A stretch of 64,000 nt of DNA from Syngnathus acus (lineage: Eukaryota; Chordata; Actinopteri; Syngnathiformes; Syngnathidae): the NCBI RefSeq assembly GCF_901709675.1, contig NC_051095.1:5517956-5581955 (forward strand). The letters run 5' to 3'. How positions within the stretch are numbered: position 1 is the stretch's first letter; every line of letters starts with the position of its first letter. Position numbers and translations under genes: made by a program. Below the pieces are notes generated by a model, which worked only from the letters and a program-made list of their open reading frames with translations, was not told where the DNA came from and searched no databases. This document shows positions 1-11,200 of the stretch, one piece after another.

Positions 1-201
1 TTTTTTTCCAAATTAAAAAAAACATTTAAAAGTCAAAATAAAACTTCTAAATTGTCCGTTTTCGCGTGTTAGCATGATCGCGAATTAGCATATTTCCGCT
101 AACTCGTTAGCCTGCCCAGTACTTCTTGTTGGTGACCGTACTTCGCGGATTTCACTTATCGCGGGTGGTTTTTTGAACCAATTATCCGCGAGGGATTACT
201 G
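1..201 (-). repeat. Truncated TA-flanked DNA element (MITE-like), copy 1
   Basis: The sequence from about base 49 to 201 is the reverse complement, with few mismatches, of bases 468-622, which belong to the complete copy downstream. It ends with CAGTAATCCCTCG in inverted orientation followed by TA. The other end lies outside the window. No coding capacity is visible. It lies in the 3' flank, or a 3' intron, of the zonadhesin-like gene. Confidence 0.7.
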
Positions 202-467
202 TATTCACTAATAGACTTTTCGAACAGTCTATTAGCACCCTCTTTTGGTGGAAAGTTGACACAGTTGTCAAAGAGTTTTTCCACAGTGTACAAGCCGCCA
301 CAGTAATACATGTATTTGACATAGGCTGTGTTCAAATTAACCACTTACGGCGCGATTCGACCGTGCGCGGTGCCAAGGTCACATTAAGTCCGTCCAAATT
401 CATCGCGGTTTATTCAATATTTTCTTGCATTTTATTTTATTTTTGAAGATATTTACTAATGAGAATA

Positions 468-798
468 CAGTAATCCCTCGTTTATCGCGGATAATTGGTT
501 CTAAAAACCACCCGCGATAAGTGAAATCCGCAAAGTACGTTCACCAACAAGAAGTACTGGGCAGGCTAACGAGTTAGCGGAAAGATGCTAATTCGCGATC
601 GTGCTAACACGCGAAAACGGACTTCCAAAGGAATGTAAACGAACATTTGGAGTAATACTACATTGTCCTAAAGGTTAGACACGTTTCCTCAATTTAGAAG
701 TTTTATTCTGACTTTTAAAAAAAAAAATAATTTCGAGAAAAAATCTGCGATGTAGTGAAACCGCAATAAACGAAACGCGAAGTAGCAAGGGATCACTG
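468..798 (+). repeat. Complete TA-flanked DNA element (MITE-like), copy 2
   Basis: The element starts CAGTAATCCCTCG and ends with the inverted form of CAGTGATCCCTTG, so its terminal inverted repeats match at 11 of 13 positions. TA dinucleotides flank both ends, as a TA target duplication would produce. It is 331 bp with no open frame. With copy 1 it forms an inverted pair about 260 bp apart. The superfamily is not assigned. Confidence 0.7.
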
Positions 799-1013
799 TA
801 GTATTAAGATGCATTAACTGGAAAACTTGATTACTTGACACAGCCTATCACTGTCAAATAATTAACCCCCCCCCCCACAGCATGTGTGCAGGTGAGTGAC
901 GATTATTTGAGTAATCGATAGAAAAATCAATTCTGAAAAGTTTCTGACAGCCCTGGTTCAAGCCCCTCCAAGTCAGATGATTGTGAGGTGAAACTTCTGT
1001 TTTCAGTACTCAC

Positions 1014-2224
1014 TTTGGATCAGTGTTCCAGCTGTGTCCAAACTCATTGATATTGCTGGTCAATGAGCCATTCGGCTGGCGGAAATCATCTTTGGAGTCT
1101 CCATTGTAATCCCCACATAGTCCACAGAGTACATTCTTGTAGCTGTGGGTGGCACGTTACAAGAGTAATCCATTCTTGACTTCAAAAGAAACGATCCAAA
1201 ATTATCCATTGTGTCCAGTTTTTACTCACTCTTGAATCACTTTGATGTCCATAAAGTGGTTTCCGTCATAGCGCACAACCACACCAAAATCCATGGACAC
1301 AGTGTAGTGCCTTCCAGATTTGAACACGGACACACCCGCAGCCGGAGTCACAGGCAGGTTCACTTTAGACCCATTCACCTGAATGGAGAAAAGTAGATTA
1401 TAGAAATAAGTGAGCAAGCTGAAATAATTTATTCCTTTGAAAGATCAAAACATCCCGATTGTGAGTACTGTTCACTTACAAGCACCGAGCCACCTTTAAG
1501 GATCGAGACCTTGACCTTGTGTACGTCTACATGTACGGCTTTCACGTAAGAGATGGAGGGATTGTTATAGCGGTTCTCGTTATCAGCGTAGACTTCAAAG
1601 TTTGGAAAAGGTGTTGCGCTGCAGACGCCCGACATCAAGTAGCTGCAGTTGCCCATGAAACTGTACTTGCGCTTGTCAAAGGTCGTGTAGTGTGGATCAC
1701 TCGTTGCAATGCACGTAGACGCTCCTACACAGAATCACCAGCAGTTTTAAAGACAATCATGGTGACAATCATTTGACCATTTCTGGGAGGGTTACCTCTA
1801 GGGTAGCATCCTGGGACACCGTTAACCTCTCGACACTCTTCAGTGGGAGAACAAGAGCTATCCTCACATTGAAAAGTGTAGTTCCCTGCACAGCGACAAA
1901 GCTTGGAGCAGCCATCCGCATACATAATATGTCCAGGCTAAAAAGACACAAAACCGATTTCCTTAGTAAAGGATGCCATCTCTTTCTTATAAATTTGCTC
2001 TAGACATATTTGTTGTTAGTTTTTATGTACCTCATAATAATTATTATTGTGATCCAAGCAGCCACATTTCTCCAGTGGCACACAGTATTTCCCTTTGAAG
2101 ACATAGCCTGGTTTGCAAAAGCAGCCGGTGATGCAGGGGCCGCTGCAGTTGGTGGAGGGTTCCATGCAGGTAGGGATGCAAGATGGGCCACATTCTATGT
2201 ACTCTGCATTGGGAGGGCACTGAA
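1014..2224 (-). repeat. Zonadhesin tandem unit E, divergent and incomplete
   Basis: Exons: TIL 2031-2224, VWC 1796-1937, vWD 1480-1724, 1230-1378 and 1014-1142. Lengths match the other units exactly, but the sequence is clearly more diverged; for example ATSDPHY replaces ASGDPHY, and introns have drifted. The CGLCG motif is kept. No C8, second TIL or VWC exon is found in bases 1-1013, which contain two transposon copies, so the unit is either continued outside the window or broken. Confidence 0.7.
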
Positions 2225-5200
2225 CTGCACAGGGGAAAAACATCAATGGGTTGGTCGGTGTTCAGGAATCCGCAATCATATTTATCATAATGGGCTTTAT
2301 AAAAATGTGCTATACTTGGTGTTGTCCATCCTGGCGTTGTTGGTTTAGGTGTCGTCCATCCTGGAGTTGTTGCATTTGGCATAGGTACTCCTGGAGTTGT
2401 TGGTTTGGGCGTTGTCCATTCTGGAGTTGTTGTGTTCGGCGTTGGAACTCCTGGAGTTGTTGGTTCAGGTGTAGTTGGTCCTGCCATGAAAAAATTCTAT
2501 TTAGAACAGATACTAGTAATTCACAAAAATCAGTTCAGTCACCCGAGAGGTGTAGTTGGTCTCAGAGTTCTTGGTCTGGGTGTTGTTGTACCCAAGATGT
2601 CGACTTTCATTTTAAATGAGTCTGACAACAATTGTTTTTGTCTTGTGGTTAAATGAAGGGGAAAGGTTGAAAGGATATGTGCTTACTTGTGGGATAGCAG
2701 CCCAACTCTCCCCCTTGGACTTGGCACTCGTGCATTGGGGGGCATTGAGATGCCTGACAGGTAACCGAGGGTGCGTCACACCGACACTTCAAGTTACAGT
2801 CCTCAACATAGAACTCCTCTCCAGGCTGACAGACAGGCACAGTCGATACAGTATATCGTTTAGGTTTTAAGGGGTGTTACACAGTCTGAGCGTACAGTTG
2901 GTTGCCCTTCTCGCGGTACCTGATAATATTGGCCATTGAAGTGCGTGCAGCCACACGAGGAGTTGGTGACACATTTGCCAGCGCTCAGGATGTAGCCGGG
3001 ATTACACACACAGGACTCGGTGCACGGTCCGCTGCAGGAGGAGGGTCTCCCTGTACATGTCTCTTGACAGGGGTCCGCGCAGGGCTGGTAATGGCTGTTT
3101 GGAGGGCACCTAAAAGCTGTGCGGCGGATGACATGACTCAAGTCAGAGGCATGTCTTTCAGTCATTAAGATCTGCGCACACTCAGAGGGAAGGCCACAGG
3201 AGAATCCAATGTCAACAATCTACACTTTGGACTCACGACAGAAGGTTTCATTTCTCCAGGGTCTGATGTTGACCCCACGGTCCTGGCACTCATTGACGTA
3301 GGCTTCGATGGCTTCACACAGAATGGCATGAGTGCCATTGAGCACGCAAAGGTCAAAGATGCAGTCCTTGAAGTACTCCTGAACACACAACCAGCACGCT
3401 ACAACCCAATTCCCAATTGCAAGACAACATTCCAACTTTGGGCCATGTGCCTCTGTCCAAGAACTTGTGACTTACATTGGGGTTTATCTTGGCGTGACAG
3501 GCAGCAAAAGGACCGTTTTTGTTCAGCAGGATGCCACAGTATCCAGAGCTCTCATAGAGCTTTTGCTCCTCTGCATCACATCCGGGATGAGTGGTGTTCG
3601 GTTTATTGTTACATCTTGTGCAAAAGGATACACGCAAGACAATGTTCAGAATCTGGAATGAGCCAATACTTGGCAATTTCATTGAAAAATAAAGAGTAAG
3701 ACTCACTCTGGCTCAATGTTCCAGCTGTTTCCAAACTCATTAGGACTGTTGGTCAACGATCCATCTGGCTTGCGGAAGTCGTCTTTAGCATCGCCGTCGT
3801 AATCGCCACACAATCCACACAGGAGACTCTTATAGCTGAGGACGACATGTCACAAACTCTTTCAATCCAGAATTTGAAAAGCAAGGGCCTTAAACATTTC
3901 CAAATTGATGATAGTCAAAAGCAGCCCTACCATAACAACATGTTACGCTCCGTTACACTTACTCTTTAATCACTTTGATGTCCATGAAGTGGTTTCCGTC
4001 ATAGCGCACAGTCACACCAAAGTCCAAGGACACGGTGTAGTGCTTTCCTGATTTGAACACAGAGACGCCTGGAAACGGATTCACTGGGAGGTTGACTTTG
4101 ATTCCATTCACCTGGATGTGGAAAGCAGGTGAGAGTCAGAACTGAGCAGGCAAGGCAGCAAACCAAATGAATCAGTATGATCATAGTCTGGACCAAATTC
4201 CCCTCATCCCTACTTACATGGACAGCACCACCTTTGAAGATGGAGACACGACCAGATACAACATACACATGAACCGCCTTCACATAGGAGATGCTGGGTC
4301 TGTTGTAGCGGTTTTCATTGTCAGCGTAGACGGCAAAGTCTGGTAACGCGGACTCATTGCAGACTCCGGTCATCCGGTAACTGCAGTTGCCCATGAAGTT
4401 GTACTTGCGCTTATCAAAGGTGGTGTAGTGTGGATCACCGGAGGCAATGCACGAAGAGGTACCTTGATGGAAAACAAGTTCTTTGTGTGACACTCGGATT
4501 GCAGACGATACAGATGCTCAAGAGTCCTTACTGATCAAACAGGGAAGTTTAAAGTGACAAGAGGAAGGTCCCTTGACGTGTTACCTTTCGGGTAGCATCC
4601 GGCGACACCGTTAACCTCGCGACACTCCTCTGTGGGATCGCAGCTATTATCCACACATTCCAAAGTGTAGTTGCCTGCACAGCGACAGAGCTTGGAGCAG
4701 CCGTCTCCAAATACAATCTCACCAGGCTAAAAGACAAAAGTCAGCAACTTGGTAAGGAAGTAGTGCCTAATTTCTCACTACAAGTGTTGGGTATGGTGTA
4801 CTAATACGGACCTCATAATAGTTATTATTGTGATCCAGGCAGCCACATTTCTCCAGTGGCACACAGTGTTTCCCCTTGAAGACATAGCCTGGTTTGCAAA
4901 AGCAGCCGGTGATGCAGGAGCCGCTGCAGTTGGTGGAGGGTTCCATGCAGGTAGGGATACAAGCTGGGCCACATTCTATGTACTCTGCATTGGGAGGGCA
5001 CTGAACTGCACAGGGAAAAAACATCAATGGGTTGGTCGGTGTTCAGGAATCCGCAATCATATTTATCATAATGGGCTTTATAAAAATGTGCTATACTTGG
5101 TGTCGTCCATCCTGGCGTTGTTGGTTTAGGTGTCGTCCATCCTGGAGTTGTTGCATTTGGCGTAGGTACTCCTGGAGTTGTTGGTTTGGGTGTTGTCCAT

Positions 5201-8200
5201 TCTGGAGTTGTTGTGTTCGGCGTTGGAACTCCTGGAGTTGTTGGTTTGGGTGTTGTCCATTCTGGAGTTGTTGTGTTCGGCGTTGGCACGCCTGGAGATG
5301 TTGGTCCAGGTGTAGTTGGTCCTGCTATGAAAAGATTCTATTTAGAACAGATACTAGTAATTCACTGGTGTATTTGATGTGTGAAATTACAGGGCCAAGA
5401 CTAGTGATTGAGTTCAGGAACGATGCTAGAGTCAGTTAAATAGCGTGAGAGTGTCTGAGCATGAGTTCTGACTAAAAACAGCTCTTTTGTTTTTGTGTGT
5501 TTGACTGTCTCGTTCAAAATTAGGATGAATGCGTGTAGGAGATTGTAGCTCTGCTTACCCACATTCAATTTAATCCAACCGAATTGCTCCTTAAAAAAAA
5601 TCTGTTCAGTCACCCGAGAGGTGTAGTTGGTCTCAGAGTTCTTGGTCTGGGTGTTGTTGTACCCAAGATGTTGACTTTCATTTTAAATGAGTCTGACAAC
5701 AATTGTTTTTGTCTTGTGGTTAAATGAAGGGGAAAGGTTGAAAGGATATGTGCTTACTTGTGGGATAGCAGCCCAACTCTCCCCCTTGGACTTGGCACTC
5801 GTACATTGGGGGGCATTGAGATGCCTGACAGGTAACCGAGGGTGCGTCACACTGACACTTCAAGTTACAGTTCTCAACATAGAACTCCTCTCCAGGCTGA
5901 CAAACAGGCACAGTCGATACAGTATATCATTTAGGTTTTGAGGGGTGTTACACAGTCCGAGAGTACAGTGGCTTGTCCTTCTCGCAGTACCTGATAATAT
6001 TGGCCATTGATGTGTGTGCAGCCACACGAAGAGTTGGTGACACATTTGCCAGCGCTCAGGATGTAGCCAGGATTACACACACAGGACTCGGTGCACGGTC
6101 CGCTGCAGGAGGAGGGTCTCCCTGTACATGTCTCTTGACAGGGGTCCGCGCAGGGCTGGTAATGGCTGTTTGGAGGGCACCTAAAAGCTGTGCGGCGGAT
6201 GACATGACTCAAGTCAGAGGCATGTCTTTCAGTCATTAAGATCTGCGCACACTAAGAGAGAAGTCTACAGGAGAATCCAATGTCAACAAGCTACACTTTG
6301 GACTCACGACAGAAGGTTTCGTTCCTCCAAGGTCTGATGTTGACCCCACGGTCCTGGCACTCATTGACGTAGGCTTCGATGGCTTCACACAGAATGGCAT
6401 GAGTGCCATTGAGCACGCAAAGGTCAAAGACGCAGTCCTTGAAGTACTCCTGAACACACAACCAGCACGCTACAACCCAATTCCCAATTGCAAGACAACA
6501 TTCCAACTTTGGGCCATGTGCCTCTGTCCAAGAACTTGTGACTTACATTGGGGTTTATCTTGGCGTGACAGGCAGCAAAAGGGCCGTTTTTGTTCAGCAG
6601 GATGCCACAGTATCCAGAGCTCTCATATAGCTTCTGCTCCTCTGCATCACATCCGGGATGAGTGGTGTTTGGTTTTTTGTTACACCTTGTGCAAAAGGAA
6701 AAAGTACACGCAAGACAATGTTCAGAATCTGGAATGATCGAATATTTGGCAATTACATTGAAAAATAAAGAGTAAGACTCACTCTGGATCAGTGTTCCAG
6801 CTGTTTCCAAACTCATTAGGACTGTTGGTCAACGATCCATCTGGCTTGCGGAAGTCGTCTATAGCATCGTCGTCGTAATCGCCGCACAATCCACACAGGA
6901 GACTCTTATAGCTGCGGACGACATGTCACCAGCTCTTTCAATCCAGAATTTGAAAATTTGAAATTAAACATTTCCAAATTGATGATAGTCAAAAGCAGCC
7001 CTACCATAACAACATGTTACGCTCCGTTACACTTACTCTTTAATCACTTTGATGTCCATGAAGTGGTTTCCGTCATAGCGCACAGTCACACCAAAGTCCA
7101 AGGACACGGTGTAGTGCTTTCCTGATTTGAACACAGAGACGCCTGGAAACGGATTCACTGGGAGGTTGACTTTGATTCCATTCACCTGGATGTGGAAAGC
7201 AGGTGAGAGTCAGAACTGAGCAGGCAAGGCAGCAAACCAAATGAATCAGTATGATCATAGTCTGGACCAAATTCCCCTCATCCCTACTTACATGGACAGC
7301 ACCACCTTTGAAGATGGAGACACGACCAGATACAACATACACATGAACCGCCTTCACATAGGAGATGCTGGGTCTGTTGTAGCGGTTTTCATTGTCAGCG
7401 TAGACGGCAAAGTCTGGTAACGCGGACTCATTGCAGACTCCGGTCATCCGGTAACTGCAGTTGCCCATGAAGTTGTACTTGCGCTTATCAAAGGTGGTGT
7501 AGTGTGGATCACCGGAGGCAATGCACGAAGAGGTACCTTGATGGAAAACAAGTTCTTTGTGTCACACTCGGATTGCAGACGATACAGATGCTCAAGAGTC
7601 CTTACTGATCAAACAGGGAAGTTTAAAGTGACAAGAGGAAGGTCCCTTGACGTGTTACCTTTCGGGTAGCATCCGGCGACACCGTTAACCTCGCGACACT
7701 CCTCCGTGGGATCACAGCTGTTATCCACGCATTCCAAAGTGTAGTTGCCTGCACAGCGACAGAGCTTGGAGCAGCCGTCTCCAAATACAATCTCACCAGG
7801 CTAAAAGACAAAAGTCAGCAACTTGGTAAGGAAGTAGTGCCTAATTTCTCACTACAAGTGTTGGGTATGGTGTACTAATACGGACCTCATAATAGTTATT
7901 ATTGTGATCCAGGCAGCCACATTTCTCCAGTGGCACACAGTGTTTCCCCTTGAAGACATAGCCTGGTTTGCAAAAGCAGCCGGTGATGCAGGAGCCGCTG
8001 CAGTTGGTGGAGGGTTCCATGCAGGTAGGGATACAAGCTGGGCCACATTCTATGTACTCTGCATTGGGAGGGCACTGAACTGCACAGGGAAAAAAACATG
8101 AATGGGTTAGAAGCTACTGAGTAGATTTATTAGGATTTTACACACGACACCATACTTGGCTTTGGTGTAGTCGGCCTCGGAGTTGTTGGTCTGGGTGTTG

Positions 8201-11200
8201 TACCTAAGGTGTCATTGACATTCATTTTAAATGAGTATGACAACGATTGGTTTTGTCTTGAGGTTAAATGAAGGGGTAAGGTTGAAAGGATATGTGCTTA
8301 CTTGTGGGATAGCAGCCCAACTCTCCCTCTTGGACTTGACACTCGTGCATTGGAGGGCATTCAGATGCTTGACAGGTGATCGAGGGTGCGTCACACCGAC
8401 ACTTCAAGTTACAGTTCTCAACATAGAACTCCTCTCCAGGCTGACAGACAGGCACAGTCGATACAGTATATCATTTAGGTTTTGGGGGGTATTACACAGT
8501 CCGAGTGTACAGGTACTTGTCCTTCTCGCGGTACCTGATAATATTGGCCATTGAAGTGTGTGCAGCCACACGAGGAGTTGGTGACACATTTGCCAGCGCT
8601 CAGGATGTAGCCGGGATTACACACACAGGACTCGGCGCATGGTCCGCTGCAGGAGGAGGGTCTCCCTGTACACGTCTCCTGACAGGGGTCTGCGCAAGGC
8701 TGGTAATGGCTGTTGGGGGGGCACCTAAAAGCTGTGCGGCAGATGACATGACTCAAGTCAGAGGCATGTCTTTCAGTCATTAAGATCTGGGCGCACTCAG
8801 AGGGAAGGCCACAGGAGAATTCAATGTCAACTATCTACACTTTGGACTCACGACAGAAGGTTTCATTTCTCCAGGGTCTGATGTTGACCCCACGGTCCTG
8901 GCACTCATTGACGTAGGCTTCGATGGCTTCACACAGAATGGCATGAGTGCCATTGAGCACGCAAAGGTCAAAGACGCAGTCCTTGAAGTACTCCTGAACA
9001 CACAACCAGCACGCTACAACCCAATTCCAAATTCCCAATTGCAAGACAACATTCCAACTTTGGGCCATGTGCCTCTGTCCAAGTACTTGTGACTTACATT
9101 GGGGTTGACCTTGGCGTGACAGGCGGCAAAAGGGCCGTTTTTGTCCAGCAGGATGCCACAATATCCAGAGCTCTCATAGAGCTTCTGTTCCTCTGCATCA
9201 CATCCGGGATGAGTGGTGTTCGGTTTATTGTTACACCTTGTGCAAAAGGATACACGCAAGACAATGTTCAGAATCTGGAATGATCGAATATTTGGCAATT
9301 ACACTGAAAAATAAAGAGTAAGACTCACTCTGGATCAGTGTTCCAGCTGTTTCCAAAGTCATTAGGACTGTTGGTCAACGATCCATCTAGCTTGCGGAAG
9401 TCGTTTTTAGCATTGCCGTCGTAATCGCCACACAATCCACACAGGAGACTCTTATAGCTGAGGACGACATGTCACAAACTCTTTCAATCCAGAATTTCAA
9501 AATTTGAAATTAAACATTTCCAAATTGATGATAGTCAAAAGCAGCCCTACCATAACAACATGTTACGCTCCGTTACACTTACTCTTTAATCACTTTGATG
9601 TCCATGAAGTGGTTTCCGTCATAGCGCACAGTCACACCAAAGTCCAAGGACACGGTGTAGTGCTTTCCTGATTTGAACACAGAGACGCCTGGAAACGGAT
9701 TCACTGGGAGGTTGACTTTGATTCCATTCACCTGGATGTGGAAAGCAGGTGAGAGTCAGAACTGAGCAGGCAAGGCAGCAAACCAAATGAATCAGTTTGA
9801 TCATAGTCTGGACCAAATTTCCCTCATCCCTACTTACATGGACAGCACCACCTTTGAAGATGGAGACACCACCAGATACAACATACACATGAACCGCCTT
9901 CACATAGGAGATGCTGGGTCTGTTGTAGCGGTTTTCATTGTCAGCGTGGACAGCAAAGTTTGGTAACGTGGACTCATTGCAGACTCCGGTCATCCGGTAA
10001 CTGCAGTTGCCCATGAAGTTGTACTTGCGCTTATCAAAGGTGGTGTAGTGTGGATCACCGGAGGCAATGCACGAAGAGGTACCTTGATGGAAAACAAGTT
10101 CTTTGTGTGACACTCGGATTGCAGACGATACAGATGCTCAAGACTCCTTACTGATCAAGCAGGGAAGTTTAAAATGACAAGACGTCCTTGACGTGTTACC
10201 TTTCGGGTAGCATCCAGCAACACCGTTAACCTCGCGACACTCCTCTGTGGGATCGCAGCTATTATCCACACATTCCAAAGTGTAGTTGCCTGCACAGCGA
10301 CAGAGCTTGGAGCAGCCGTCTCCAAATACAATCTCACCAGGCTAAAAGACAAAAGTCAGCAACTTGGTAAGGAGGTAGTGCCTTACTTGTCACTACAAGT
10401 GTTGGGTATGGTGTACTAATACTGACCTCATAATAGTTGTTGTTGTGATCCAGGCAGCCACATTTCTCCAGTGGCACACAGTGTTTCCCCTTGAAGACAT
10501 AGCCTGGTTTGCAAAAGCAGCCGGTGATGCAGGAGCCGCTGCAGTTGGTGGAGGGTTCCATGCAGGTAGGGATACAAGCTGGGCCACATTCTATGTACTC
10601 TGCATTGGGAGGGCACTTAACTGCACAGGGAAAAAACATCAATGGGTTAGAAGCTACTGTGTAGCTTTAATAGGATTTTAGACACAACACCATACTTGGC
10701 TTTGGTGTAGTCGGCCTCGGAGTTGTTGGTCTGGGTGTTGTCCCTAAGATGTCATCGACATTCATTTTAAATAAGTATGACAACGATTGGTTTTGTCTTG
10801 AGATAAAATGAAGGGGAATGGTTGAAAGGATAACTTCACTGTTTCTTCTATATCAAACAAATTTCTTTAGGTTCATTTACCTGACATGTTTCGGCGGGTT
10901 CTTCATCAGAGTCTGATGAAGGCGGAAGAACCCGCCGAAACATGTCAGGTAAATGAACCTAAAGAAATTTGTTTGATATAGAAGAAACAGTGAAGTAATT
11001 GAAAAAGAAAAAACAAGATGAACCTAGTACAACTATTACGAAGAAGGTTGAAAGGATATGTGCTTACTTGTGGGATAGCAGCCCAACTCTCCCCCTTGGA
11101 CTTGGCACTCGTGCATTGGAGGGCATTCAGATGCCTGACAGGTGATCGAGGGTGCGTCACACCGACACTTCAAGTTACAGTCCTCAACATAGAACTCCTC

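Noticed and set aside
2251-2619. Plus-strand open frames rich in Cys/Trp/Ser (also 5032-5439)
   Set aside because: They are antisense shadows of the mucin exons; the repeats make them long, and the minus-strand frame has domain and splice support.
10911-10950. Active hammerhead ribozyme
   Set aside because: Core motifs match but stem I complementarity is poor and an extra base follows CUGAUGA. It is kept only as a hypothesis under findings and not annotated as an RNA gene.
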